64,000 nt of DNA from Echinicola sp. 20G (GTDB taxonomy: Bacteria; Bacteroidota; Bacteroidia; Cytophagales; Cyclobacteriaceae): contig NZ_AP024154.1 of the NCBI RefSeq assembly GCF_015533855.1, forward strand, positions 1,367,001 to 1,431,000, written 5' to 3'. The position numbers and the translations under genes were made by a program. How positions within the stretch are numbered: the first letter of the stretch is position 1; each line of letters opens with the position of its first letter. A model generated the notes under the pieces. The model saw only the letters and a program-made list of their open reading frames with translations, made no database searches and had not been told where the DNA came from. This document shows, in pieces, positions 44,687 to 53,360 of this stretch.

Positions 44687-45035
44687 AGGGTTTTCTGACT
44701 TGCTAATTATAATCTAATGACCTGAATAATGCCAACAGCCTAATTCCTTTGACAGTACTGGTCGAAAGAAGGAAGTTGGATGACCGAAGAGGAATTGTAT
44801 TCAAAACAAATTCATTTCCTTTTGCGGTGTATGCTGTACAGACTAAACAACAGTCTTGTAACTCATATAAAATTACGGAAAGAAATAATTATTTCCTGCC
44901 TACATGACAAAATTAAGTGAATGGGGATTTAGCCAAAAAAGCCCCGGCAAAGGCCGAGGCTTTCAATTGTCAACTATCACTCCAGCGTTAAACCAAGGGA
45001 CTGGAATGAGAGTTGGCCCTAATAGGGGAAAGCAA
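44687..45035. other. Gene-free interval downstream of the secreted-protein cluster
   Basis: About 350 bp separate tag (divergent start at 44686) from the 45036 gene. It holds the terminator at 44935-44963 and no gene that I can support. Confidence 0.5.
44935..44963 (-). terminator. Rho-independent terminator for the minus-strand secreted-protein genes
   Basis: Read on the minus strand: stem AAAGCC-T-CGGC / GCCG-G-GGCTTT with a 4-base loop, then a run of T (plus-strand A run 44935-44940). It lies 73 bp beyond the stop of the 45036 gene. Confidence 0.75.
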
Positions 45036-45500
45036 CTAGTCATAACTGGCTTTAAGGCTGATATAGGAAGTGGTGGAATTGACATAGGAGCGGTATTCAT
45101 CCATGATTTTGTCAGCGGCCTCCTTCCCTCCTACCATTTCATTGAAGGCTTTGCGCCACTTTACAGATTGGGGGCTCAATTCCCAGTTCATTTCTTCAAT
45201 GCCCTCTTCCATGGCCCAGATGACCATCAGGTCATACTCGCCAGAGTGAAGGACCAGCTCCAATTCAGGCCCAGGTACACCAGCTTTCTGATCTGCTGGG
45301 ATAAAATAGTCTTTGATGATCTTTTGGGCAGCGCCAAATTTCCCAGGTTTATAGTCAATGAGCACGACGTATTTCCATTCCGGGTTTTCATACTTTTTGG
45401 GAACCATTTCCTCTTCTTCTTGCGCTTGTACTTGGAAGGCAAAAGATGTCATCATGAATATCAATAGGAAAGCGAGTAAAGTGTTAAAGTTTGTTTTCAT
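45036..45500 (-). CDS. Secreted protein, ABM-like fold suspected
   Basis: The 154-residue protein has a clear signal peptide (ending QVQAQ) followed by an acidic EEEE patch. The mature part (KYVVLIDYKPGKFGAAQKII and GEYDLMVIWAME) has the beta-alpha-beta spacing of dimeric alpha/beta-barrel (ABM/NIPSNAP-like) proteins. It lies downstream of a related secreted protein and an AraC-type regulator gene, all on the minus strand. Function is unknown. Confidence 0.65.
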   Translation of the reverse strand: MKTNFNTLLAFLLIFMMTSFAFQVQAQEEEEMVPKKYENPEWKYVVLIDYKPGKFGAAQKIIKDYFIPADQKAGVPGPELELVLHSGEYDLMVIWAMEEGIEEMNWELSPQSVKWRKAFNEMVGGKEAADKIMDEYRSYVNSTTSYISLKASYD

Positions 45501-45604
45501 AGCTGTTTGTTTTGGTGGTTGAAAGGTTACTGTAAGTAGGCAAGCTCCAAAGAAGCTTGCTTACCTTTTTATATTTATAAATATGAAGAAAGTCTAATAG
45601 TAAC

Positions 45605-46366
45605 TTATGGTAAGTTGCTGATCTCTGGAACAAGTTTGTAGAAGTGATTGTAGAGATCACCTACAGATTCGAAGAAAGTATCGTAGAGTTTGTCTTTCTC
45701 TTTTTTGCCAAGGACATTTTCGACAGTATTCCATATACTGGAAATATCATCAAGGTCAGAGAAACTTTGATAAGTATTGCTTATGAAGAACTCTGGAGCA
45801 TTTTCTCCACCACCTAGGTATCGGTACCAGAAACCTCTAGGACTTCCCTCTGCAGTAGCGATATGTCCACTGATGGTTTTGACATGATCCATAAAACTTC
45901 TGTACATCCCCGTTTTCACTTTGAAAAAAGTGACTGCAACCAACTGAGGGCTTTCAGGTGTAGCTTGCTTGCTGATTTCAGGCATAAATTTGGTGAAATA
46001 CCTACTGGATGTTTCAATGGAAGGAGACACCATCAGGTCGGCCAAACTATTGCAAGAGCCACCAGCTTCATCCTTATCATCAAATGCTGCCCAGTTAGGT
46101 TTGACATAGGTGAGGACATAGTTATCACCTTCTCCGTCCATCCGTCGGAAAACATTCCAAGCGGTTTTACCCCCATTGCTAAGGTAACATTCTTTCCAGC
46201 TGCTGATGCTTTTTTCAAATAGGGAAGTCTGGCCTTCTTTGACTTTAAATTCTACAATTACACGGATAAATTCTGATGGAGCTTCATCTTGGGCAAGTAA
46301 GGGAAAAGAACAAAATACCAGCGCAAGAAAAAATGTACACGCTTTGATTCGGAATGTATTTTTCAT
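45605..46366 (-). CDS. Secreted protein with two ABM-like halves
   Basis: The 253-residue protein has a signal peptide (ending PLLAQ). Two parts look alike in layout: IRVIVEFKVKEGQTSLFEKS (about residue 34) and VAVTFFKVKTGMYRSFMDHV (about residue 145), each followed by a Trp/Tyr-rich strand region. This suggests an internal duplication of a ferredoxin-like/ABM fold and makes it a likely distant relative of the next gene downstream. Function is unknown. Confidence 0.6.
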   Translation of the reverse strand: MKNTFRIKACTFFLALVFCSFPLLAQDEAPSEFIRVIVEFKVKEGQTSLFEKSISSWKECYLSNGGKTAWNVFRRMDGEGDNYVLTYVKPNWAAFDDKDEAGGSCNSLADLMVSPSIETSSRYFTKFMPEISKQATPESPQLVAVTFFKVKTGMYRSFMDHVKTISGHIATAEGSPRGFWYRYLGGGENAPEFFISNTYQSFSDLDDISSIWNTVENVLGKKEKDKLYDTFFESVGDLYNHFYKLVPEISNLP

Positions 46367-46476
46367 GTTAGGTTTGGGTTTTAGAATGTGAAAAAGTGGT
46401 AATTGGCTCTTAGCAAGCTGGCTTAGACTTTCTCAAATATACCGCTACAATCAAGGATTGCTATTGCAAAATGCTC

Positions 46477-47724
46477 TCAAAAACTTGTAATATCGTCCAA
46501 TGTCCCACTTTCATGCTGGGTTTCCATGTAGTTTTTAGGACTGGTTCCGTAGGTAGCGGTAAAAACTTTGGAAAAATAGGATAGGCTGCTGAAGCCAGAT
46601 GAAAAAGCAATTTCACTGATGGTTCCGGCCTTGGATTTCAACAATTGGGCGCTTTTTTCAATCCTGACCAATCGGATCAGGGAATTAGGTGTTTGTCCTG
46701 TAAGTTCCTTCACTTTTCGAAAGAGATTGGAGCGGCTATGGTGAACCATTGCAGCCAGTTTGCTTACGTTAAAACTATCATCATGATAGTGCTCCAAGAT
46801 GGATTGGTACACATTGGCCACAAATTGCTTGTCTATGGAATAAGGGTTGGGTAAACTGGTTCCTGCCTTAATGTCTTTGTCAGAGATACCCTGATAGTGC
46901 TGTCGGATGGCCTTAAAATGATTGACCAAATTGGAGATGCGCGTTTTAAGTTCTTTAGGATCCATTTGGATGGATAAGAACTCATCAGCTCCATGGACTA
47001 AAGCGTATAGTTTTTGCTCATAATTCTGCTCTTCACCAAGCAAGCAGACATGAATGTGTTTAAGCGCAGCTGATGAGCGAATTAGCCTTAGCAGATGGAT
47101 ACTTGAGTTTTTACGGTTACTTGCATCACAAATGATCAAATCCGGGCAATAACTTTGGAGAAGTTCTTGGGCTTCGTGGTAATTGGCCACAAATAAGGCG
47201 TCTATTTGCCAGTTGATCAGGTTGAATGTAAGGCTTTTATTGGCTTCCACCACCAGCACGGGTGAAAGGGAATCTGGCCTTTGCAGTAGGGCTTCTTCAA
47301 ACTGCTTAATGGAATAGGTTGTTTTTTGGTCTTTTTCAATAATTAACTTTACCCACACAAAGCCCCAAATCAGGAAAAGCCCAAACAGCGCCAATCCTAT
47401 GACCTTTGTCAACATAAATTTATTACGCTCAGCGGATGGGATTATTAGGGAAGTAGGAGTATTGACAGAAAGCTGAAGGTTGGATTCTCCGGACCAGTTT
47501 TCATAGTCAAAGGAAGGAAAGATCCCATTATGGTATTTTAAAATGGGGATTTGATGATCAATTTGGTTTGCTTGGATTTCAATGAAATTACTAGAACTTT
47601 TTTCTTCTTCTACTTTGCTTGTAGCGAGTAATGGAGAGTCCACCCCCATTATGCCCCAAAAGAGTACAATGAATTTTATGAGCAAATAGCTTTGCCTTTG
47701 GCCGGTGAAAAAATAATTGTCCAA
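46477..47724 (-). CDS. Membrane-anchored AraC regulator with receiver-like domain
   Basis: The 415-residue protein has an N-terminal hydrophobic segment, a short periplasmic region (about 35-100), a membrane helix (about 105-127), a receiver-like domain (about 153-275) and an AraC HTH (about 305-405; SKLAAMVHHSRSNLFRKVKE and ISEIAFSSGFSSLSYFSKVF). In the receiver, Asp200 (DLIICDAS) is in the phosphoacceptor place, but the N-terminal acidic pair is degenerate (VVEANK). It resembles a hybrid two-component system without the kinase part. It could regulate the two secreted-protein genes next to it. Confidence 0.8.
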   Translation of the reverse strand: MDNYFFTGQRQSYLLIKFIVLFWGIMGVDSPLLATSKVEEEKSSSNFIEIQANQIDHQIPILKYHNGIFPSFDYENWSGESNLQLSVNTPTSLIIPSAERNKFMLTKVIGLALFGLFLIWGFVWVKLIIEKDQKTTYSIKQFEEALLQRPDSLSPVLVVEANKSLTFNLINWQIDALFVANYHEAQELLQSYCPDLIICDASNRKNSSIHLLRLIRSSAALKHIHVCLLGEEQNYEQKLYALVHGADEFLSIQMDPKELKTRISNLVNHFKAIRQHYQGISDKDIKAGTSLPNPYSIDKQFVANVYQSILEHYHDDSFNVSKLAAMVHHSRSNLFRKVKELTGQTPNSLIRLVRIEKSAQLLKSKAGTISEIAFSSGFSSLSYFSKVFTATYGTSPKNYMETQHESGTLDDITSF

Positions 47725-47899
47725 ATTATAAGGTGTTGGTGTACAGTGGTTCGTGTGTTATTAAATATAACTTTTTTAAGGGGCAATGACAACGAAATGC
47801 ACTTTTAATAATTTGAAAAAGGGTTTTAATGCTTGCTTCACCAAAGATTCTTTTGACTCCTATCATAGGAAGCTGAAATAACAATCCAATGATCTTGAC

Positions 47900-47907
47900 T
47901 ATATTTG
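47900..47907 (+). promoter_or_regulatory. -7 box TATATTTG upstream of the sulfatase gene
   Basis: TATATTTG matches TAnnTTTG and is 24 bp before the ATG at 47932. No clear -33 element was found. Confidence 0.4.
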
Positions 47908-47931
47908 GGCGGTTAACCTAAAATTTCTTTT

Positions 47932-49431
47932 ATGAAGTGCTCAATGAGATTGACTTATTCAATAGTGGGGCTTTTGATAGCCATGAACCTGATAGCCTGC
48001 TCTGAAAAAGCGACTCCTCCTCCCAATATTTTATTCATTGCCATTGATGACCTTAGGCCTGAACTGGGCTGCTATGGTAAAGACTATGTCCACTCTCCAA
48101 ACCTAGATCAGTTGGCCGGAGAAAGCTATTTGTTTAAAAACCATTATGTAACAGTTCCTACTTGCGGAGCTTCTAGGTATAACCTCCTTACGAGCCAACT
48201 TCCAAAAGATAGGGGCGATCTCAGCAATATGGTTGCTGCTAAGGAAATTTCAGAAAAATACATAGCATCGGATACCGCTGCGAGTGCCAAGCCAGAGACC
48301 TTCATTCACGCGCTTCGAAACAATGGCTATTATACGGTGGGAATGGGTAAAATTTCCCATCATCCTGATGGTTATGTGTATGGTTATAATGAGCCAAGAA
48401 GCAATCAGCTTGAACTGCCCAACAGCTGGGACGAGATGCTTTTTGATGCAGGAAAGTGGGGTACTGGGCACAATGCCTTCTTTGGCTATGCAGATGGAAG
48501 CAATAGAAATGGCATGAAAAAACAAGTGAAGCCCTATGAGTCCGCAGATGTGGAGGATGAAGGCTATCCAGATGCCCTGACTGCTAATCTAGCTATTAAT
48601 AAGTTAAAAGAGCTAAAGGAGAAAGGCCAGCCTTTTTTTCTTGGAGTTGGTTTTTTTAAGCCTCACCTACCCTTTACCGCTCCGAAAAAATATTGGGACC
48701 TATATGAGGAGGAAAAGATTCCTTTGGCACCCTTTCCTGCTATTCCGGAAAATTCTTCCAAGGCAAGTTTACAAGCCAGTGGAGAGCTAAACCAGTATTT
48801 GCTTGGAGAGGAAAAAGCCGGGCTGGACAGCGCCGTGTCAGATGCCTATGCCAGAAAGTTACGTCACGGTTACTTGGCAGCGGTGAGTTATGTGGACGCA
48901 CAAGTAGGAAAATTGATGGATGAACTGGAAAAACAAGGTTTGGCAGAAAATACAATTGTGGTGGTTTGGGGTGACCATGGTTGGCATTTGGGCGACCAAC
49001 TGACTTGGGGAAAACATACTGTCTTTGATGTAGCCTTGCAAAGTGTGTTGATGATCAAACGTCCGGGGCAAAATGGTGGAAATATTGAGCAGGTGGTCAG
49101 CACCACGGATATATACCCTACCCTACTGGAATTGGCAGGTGTAAAAATGGACTATGCGGTGGATGGAGAAAGCATGAAGCCACTGATGGCACAGCCCCAG
49201 GAAGCTACTTGGAGGAATACGGCTTACAGCTATTTCAAAAATGGTATTTCATTGAGGACACCTCGTTATAGAATTACCAAATATTTCAGGAAGCAAGCCC
49301 CCGAGATTGAACTTTACGACCATCAGGAAGATCCCTACGAGACCAAAAACATAGCAGCCAAAAAGCCTGAGGTGGTGGAAGCACTGATGTCTTTATTAGA
49401 AAAAGGGAATACGGGGATCTATCGGAAATAG
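47932..49431 (+). CDS. Sulfatase lipoprotein (iduronate-2-sulfatase-like)
   Basis: The 499-residue protein has a lipoprotein signal (LLIAMNLIAC), ILFIAIDDLRPELGCYG (metal-binding Asp pair) and the formylglycine motif Cys78-G-A-S-Arg82 in PTCGASRYNLLTSQLP. The third position is Ala instead of the usual Pro, a variant found in this branch. HLGDQLTWGKHTVFDVALQ and VDGESMKPL are shared with iduronate-2-sulfatase-type enzymes. It needs a formylglycine-generating enzyme, which is not in the window. It hydrolyses a sulfate ester on a glycan in the periplasm or at the surface. Confidence 0.92.
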   Translation: MKCSMRLTYSIVGLLIAMNLIACSEKATPPPNILFIAIDDLRPELGCYGKDYVHSPNLDQLAGESYLFKNHYVTVPTCGASRYNLLTSQLPKDRGDLSNMVAAKEISEKYIASDTAASAKPETFIHALRNNGYYTVGMGKISHHPDGYVYGYNEPRSNQLELPNSWDEMLFDAGKWGTGHNAFFGYADGSNRNGMKKQVKPYESADVEDEGYPDALTANLAINKLKELKEKGQPFFLGVGFFKPHLPFTAPKKYWDLYEEEKIPLAPFPAIPENSSKASLQASGELNQYLLGEEKAGLDSAVSDAYARKLRHGYLAAVSYVDAQVGKLMDELEKQGLAENTIVVVWGDHGWHLGDQLTWGKHTVFDVALQSVLMIKRPGQNGGNIEQVVSTTDIYPTLLELAGVKMDYAVDGESMKPLMAQPQEATWRNTAYSYFKNGISLRTPRYRITKYFRKQAPEIELYDHQEDPYETKNIAAKKPEVVEALMSLLEKGNTGIYRK

Positions 49432-49459
49432 GCTAAGCCATAGGAAAAATGTTTTAATT

Positions 49460-49501
49460 AGGGCTTTATTTGTTTTTTACCTGTTTTGGTAATAAAGCCC
49501 T
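49460..49501 (+). terminator. Stem-loop after the sulfatase gene
   Basis: AGGGCTTTATT and AATAAAGCCCT pair across a loop that itself has a TACC/GGTA pair. A long U-tract is missing, so the strength is moderate. Confidence 0.6.
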
Positions 49502-49524
49502 GTTTACAAGTCATTAATTTTTCA

Positions 49525-49553
49525 TTGGAATAAGCCAAAAGATTCTATATTTG
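49525..49553 (+). promoter_or_regulatory. Promoter of the MutS-like gene, close to leaderless
   Basis: TTG (49525-49527) and TATATTTG (49546-49553) are 18 bp apart, matching the TTG/TAnnTTTG promoter. The ATG at 49558 begins 5 bp after the box, so the transcript would be nearly leaderless. Confidence 0.6.
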
Positions 49554-49557
49554 GCAT

Positions 49558-51321
49558 ATGACCGTAGACTTTAGAACCACCAACGCCACAGAAGAGCTTC
49601 GGACTTGCAAACAAAAAATGGCCAGCTTGGCACTAAGCCGGTTGGTCTTATTCTTTGCCTTAGGGGCAGTCGTCATCGTAGGTCTTACAGAGATCAAATG
49701 GCTCTTGTTATTGTTCTTTCCACTCAGTGCCCTCTTCATTTATTTTATCCTGTTGTTTAACCTGCAGAAGGACCGTCAGGCCTTTCTCAAAGCGGTTCTC
49801 CAAATGGAGAAGGACGCTGTTATGCGACAAAAGAGGGAGCTAGGCTCTTTTGATAAGGGAGAGGTTTTTAAGGATAAGCAACACCCATTTTGCAATGACC
49901 TGGATTTGTTTGGGGATCATTCCCTGTTTCAGCTGATTGACCATACCGTGGGTGAAGGAGGAAAAGCACTATTGGCAGATTGGATGAAGGCACAAGCTGA
50001 TCCGGAGTTAGCCGAAAAACGCTTTCCCGCGATTCGGGAGCTTTCCAGAGAAAAGGTTTTTGTGCGGAACTTCGAGGCCATCGGTAAGGCTTTTATGAAG
50101 GAAGAGAAGTCCAAGAAGGCTTTTTACCAATGGCTTAAAGAGCCTCAAGCTTGGAAATCATTTTATTTTCTGCCTATGGTCGCCGGGCCATCGGTTGGCA
50201 TTTTGCTGTTGTTTGCCTGGTTATTTGCCGGTTGGTCCATTGCCTATATCAGTGCCTGGATTTTACTTGGATTGTTGGCATTGGGGATGATTTTCAAGCC
50301 GCTGTTACGGGCAAGTAAAGTCATGCCCGATGAAGGGGATTTAAAGACCCTGACCGCTTGGGCCAGGGAATTGGAGAAGCTGTCGTTTGATGATCCCTAC
50401 CTTAAAAAATTGCAAAGCCCGGTTTTTGAGAAGTCTTACAAGGCCTCTGTGGCGCTGAAGTCCCTGGAACAGCGGAGTTTTATGGTGCAAAATCGCATCA
50501 ACATGATATACCTGATTTTTAACCTCTTATTTTGGATCGATTTTATCGCGCTATTCAGGTTGGAGCGTTGGAAGCAGAAACATGCTGGCCATATGCAAGC
50601 CTGGGAAACTGTTTTTCAGGAATGGCAGGTTTTGGTTTCCTTGGCAGCCTTCACCAATGAGGAAGAACTGGATTGCCGGGTGGAATGGACGGATAGCTTA
50701 TCATTGGAGGTAGAAAACCTGAAGCATCCCCTCTTACGCCATGAAACTTGCGTGGGGAATGATTTCAAGATGGAAGAAAATCAAAAGACGGTGTTACTCA
50801 CGGGTTCCAACATGTCCGGCAAGACGACCTTTATGCGGACTTTGGGCATCAACTTGGTTTTGGTCAATTTGGGCCTAAGTCCTTTTGCCACCAAATTTGT
50901 AACTGGGCCATTTCAGCTTTTCACCAGTATGCGCAATACCGATAACCTGGGAGAAAGCGTCAGTTCATTCTATGCAGAGCTGGCAAGGATCAAAGGATTG
51001 CTCGACCAGGCCGAAAAACAGCTTCCTATTTTCTTTTTGCTGGATGAAATTCTCAAGGGAACCAATACCACAGACCGGGTGATGGGCAGTGAAGCACTGA
51101 TACAACAGTTGGCCGAAAGCCATAGCAAAGGAATCATTTCCACGCATGATATTGAGTTGTCTGAGTTAGATAATAAAATCCCAACATTGGTTAACTATAG
51201 CTTCCATAGTGATATAAAAGACAATGAAATCTTATTTGATTACAAAATAAAAAAAGGGCCTTGTCCAAGCTTCAATGCCCATAAATTGATGGAATTAATG
51301 GGCATCCGTTTTCAATATTAG
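49558..51321 (+). CDS. MutS-like ATPase with N-terminal membrane helices
   Basis: The 587-residue protein has two membrane helices near the N-terminus (about 25-42 and 46-66) and two more in the middle (about 210-235). The C-terminal part is a MutS-type ABC ATPase: Walker A GSNMSGKTTFMR (from Gly416), Walker B IFFLLDEILKGTNTTDR, and a later ISTHDIELSEL. The mismatch-recognition domain of MutS is missing. Such MutS-related membrane ATPases are widespread in Bacteroidota, and mismatch repair is not implied. Substrate is unknown. Confidence 0.85.
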   Translation: MTVDFRTTNATEELRTCKQKMASLALSRLVLFFALGAVVIVGLTEIKWLLLLFFPLSALFIYFILLFNLQKDRQAFLKAVLQMEKDAVMRQKRELGSFDKGEVFKDKQHPFCNDLDLFGDHSLFQLIDHTVGEGGKALLADWMKAQADPELAEKRFPAIRELSREKVFVRNFEAIGKAFMKEEKSKKAFYQWLKEPQAWKSFYFLPMVAGPSVGILLLFAWLFAGWSIAYISAWILLGLLALGMIFKPLLRASKVMPDEGDLKTLTAWARELEKLSFDDPYLKKLQSPVFEKSYKASVALKSLEQRSFMVQNRINMIYLIFNLLFWIDFIALFRLERWKQKHAGHMQAWETVFQEWQVLVSLAAFTNEEELDCRVEWTDSLSLEVENLKHPLLRHETCVGNDFKMEENQKTVLLTGSNMSGKTTFMRTLGINLVLVNLGLSPFATKFVTGPFQLFTSMRNTDNLGESVSSFYAELARIKGLLDQAEKQLPIFFLLDEILKGTNTTDRVMGSEALIQQLAESHSKGIISTHDIELSELDNKIPTLVNYSFHSDIKDNEILFDYKIKKGPCPSFNAHKLMELMGIRFQY

Positions 51322-51399
51322 TTATGGTTTGAGAGAAATTGGCACATTGATTGATTATAATACTTTGTAAATCAATTATTTCACTTAAAACCATAAATT

Positions 51400-51552
51400 A
51401 TGAACTCTTTATTGTATTTGATCGCAGTCATTTTATTGATCGGATGGGTATTTGGTGCCTTTGTTTATAGTGTCGGAGGTTTAATTCATATATTATTAGT
51501 ATTGGCCATTATCGCCATTCTTTTCAGACTTATCGGTGGCCGATCGGTCTAA
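51400..51552 (+). CDS. Small membrane protein of the lmo0937 (DUF5670) family
   Basis: A 50-codon ORF (MNSLLYLIAVILLIGWVFGA, then a second helix and IRLIGGR-like end FRLIGGRSV) runs from the ATG at 51400 to the TAA at 51550-51552. Two helices separated by a short Gly/His turn fit the lmo0937 family of small stress-associated membrane proteins. It has its own terminator 17 bp after the stop, so it is likely a real, short transcript. Confidence 0.8.
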   Translation: MNSLLYLIAVILLIGWVFGAFVYSVGGLIHILLVLAIIAILFRLIGGRSV

Positions 51553-51569
51553 AGTAACTGTAAGGATGA

Positions 51570-51605
51570 AAAAACGCTAATCTAGGTCTAGGTTAGCGTT
51601 TTTTT
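51570..51605 (+). terminator. Rho-independent terminator between the lmo0937-type gene and purK
   Basis: AACGCTAATCTAG pairs with CTAGGTTAGCGTT (one G-U) over a tiny loop and is followed by a T run through 51605. The first possible ATG of purK begins at the very next base, which argues against that start. Confidence 0.85.
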
Positions 51606-51609
51606 ATGT

Positions 51610-51617
51610 TAATTTTG
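51610..51617 (+). promoter_or_regulatory. -7 box TAATTTTG inside the annotated-looking purK 5' end
   Basis: TAATTTTG matches TAnnTTTG and would start transcripts near 51622. If it is the purK promoter, translation must begin downstream of it, for instance at the GTG at 51645. A -33 element is not evident. Confidence 0.35.
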
Positions 51618-51644
51618 CAGGATCATCTCAAAAAAAGACGACAA

Positions 51645-52784
51645 GTGCAAGATAATTATCAGCAGAAGACTTTAGGAATTTTAGGTGGAGGCCAGCTTGG
51701 CCGTATGGTTATCCAGTCCGCCATTAGTTATAATATTGACATTCATATCTTAGATCCTGATGCCAATGCGCCTTGCAAGCATATTTGCCAAGCGTTTACC
51801 CAGGGGAAGCTGACGGATTATGATACGGTTTACCAGTTTGGTCAAAACTGTGATATCATCACCATTGAGATAGAAAATGTCAATACCGATGCGCTGGAGC
51901 AGTTGGCCAAAGAAGGCAAAAAAGTTTTTCCCCAGCCCCATATCATCAAGTTGATCCAAGACAAGCGAGAGCAGAAACAATTTTACAAAGAGCAGGGAAT
52001 CCCTACGGCTGACTTTATCCTGACGGATAATAAAGAGGCCGTCTTGGCCAATGCAGATTTTCTTCCAGCGGTGAATAAGTTGGGAAAAGAAGGCTATGAT
52101 GGTCGTGGCGTGCAGGTGGTGAGGACAGCAGCTGACTTGGACAAGGCCTTTGAAGCACCTAGTTTGTTGGAGAAATTGGTGGATTTCGACAAGGAGATTG
52201 CGGTGATAGTTTCCCGAAATGAACAGGGAGAGCTGGATGCCTTTCCTCCTGTGGAATGTGCCTTCCATCCCACTGCCAACCTGGTAGAGTTTCTCTTTGC
52301 CCCTGCGCAAATATCAGAAGCAATCAGTGAGGAGGCGATCCAGGTAGCCAAAGAAGTCATTACCAAGCTGGACATGATCGGGATTTTGGCCGTAGAGATG
52401 TTTGTGACCAAAGAAGGGGAAATCCTGGTCAATGAAGTGGCGCCAAGGCCGCACAACAGTGGCCACCATACCATTGAAGCCAACTTTACTTCGCAGTTTG
52501 AGCAGCATTTGCGTTCGGTGATGGGGATGCCTTTGGGCAACAGTGAACTGAGAATGCCTGCAGCGATGGTGAACTTACTGGGAGAAGATGGGTTTACGGG
52601 CGATGCTTTGGTGGAAGGTATGGATGAGGCCATGCAGGAAAAGGGCGTATATATCCATTTATACGGCAAGAAAATCACCAAGCCCTTCCGAAAAATGGGA
52701 CATGTGACTATTTTGGAGGAAAATGTGGAGGCCTTGAAAGCCAAAGCACTTAAAGTAAAAGAAATCATTAAGATAAAAGCATAA
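51645..52784 (+). CDS. purK: N5-carboxyaminoimidazole ribonucleotide synthase
   Basis: PurK converts aminoimidazole ribonucleotide, bicarbonate and ATP to N5-CAIR in purine synthesis. The ATP-grasp protein starts with KTLGILGGGQLGRMVIQS and has VNKLGKEGYDGRGVQV and NEVAPRPHNSGHHTIEA. I choose the GTG at 51645 (379 aa, family-like short N-terminus). The ATG at 51606 (392 aa) directly follows a terminator, and a -7 box lies just inside it. The stop is 3 bp before the purE start, so they form an operon. Confidence 0.95.
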   Translation: MQDNYQQKTLGILGGGQLGRMVIQSAISYNIDIHILDPDANAPCKHICQAFTQGKLTDYDTVYQFGQNCDIITIEIENVNTDALEQLAKEGKKVFPQPHIIKLIQDKREQKQFYKEQGIPTADFILTDNKEAVLANADFLPAVNKLGKEGYDGRGVQVVRTAADLDKAFEAPSLLEKLVDFDKEIAVIVSRNEQGELDAFPPVECAFHPTANLVEFLFAPAQISEAISEEAIQVAKEVITKLDMIGILAVEMFVTKEGEILVNEVAPRPHNSGHHTIEANFTSQFEQHLRSVMGMPLGNSELRMPAAMVNLLGEDGFTGDALVEGMDEAMQEKGVYIHLYGKKITKPFRKMGHVTILEENVEALKAKALKVKEIIKIKA

Positions 52785-52787
52785 GTT

Positions 52788-53303
52788 ATGAGCAAACAGG
52801 TAGGAATCATCATGGGGAGCAAATCTGACCTTCCTATTATGTCAGATGCGGCGAAGGCATTGGAAGAATTGGGGGTAAGCTATGAGCTGACCATCGTGTC
52901 TGCCCACAGGACACCCAGAAGGATGATCGACTATGCAGAGAGCGCACGCCAGAGAGGGATCAAAGTAATCATAGCAGGTGCTGGGGGTGCTGCGCATCTT
53001 CCTGGGATGGTCGCTTCCTTGACCTCATTGCCTGTTATTGGGGTTCCGATCAAGTCTTCCAATAGCATTGATGGCTGGGACAGTATCCTGTCTATTCTTC
53101 AGATGCCAGGAGGAATTCCTGTAGCCACAGTAGCCCTAAACGGTGCCAAAAATGCAGGTATTTTGGCTGCTTCTATTGTAGGGGCTTATGATGCTAAGGT
53201 GGCCGAAAGTATGGATAGTTTTAAGAAAGAGCTGAAGGAAAAGGTGGAAGAAACCGCCAGGGATGTGGAGTTGAAAGGTTGGAAAGATACCCTGGATGAT
53301 TGA
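52788..53303 (+). CDS. purE: N5-carboxyaminoimidazole ribonucleotide mutase
   Basis: The 171-residue class I PurE has GIIMGSKSDLPIM (phosphate-binding Ser/Asp), VSAHRTPRRM (catalytic His) and AGAGGAAHLPGMVAS, all intact. It converts N5-CAIR to CAIR. Length and motifs are normal. A strong terminator follows, ending the purK-purE operon and marking the border with the accessory region. Confidence 0.97.
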   Translation: MSKQVGIIMGSKSDLPIMSDAAKALEELGVSYELTIVSAHRTPRRMIDYAESARQRGIKVIIAGAGGAAHLPGMVASLTSLPVIGVPIKSSNSIDGWDSILSILQMPGGIPVATVALNGAKNAGILAASIVGAYDAKVAESMDSFKKELKEKVEETARDVELKGWKDTLDD

Positions 53304-53329
53304 TCCAAGATTCGGTGAATAAAGATTAG

Positions 53330-53360
53330 GCATCAGCTGTTTCAAGCTGATGCTTTTTTT
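53330..53360 (+). terminator. Rho-independent terminator of the purK-purE operon
   Basis: GCATCAGCT and AGCTGATGC pair over a 6-base loop, followed by TTTTTTT. Confidence 0.92.

Noticed and set aside
45536..45573. Terminator between the two secreted-protein genes
   Set aside because: A GCAAGCT/AAGCTTGC hairpin is present, but on the transcribed minus strand no U-tract follows and the arms have a bulge.
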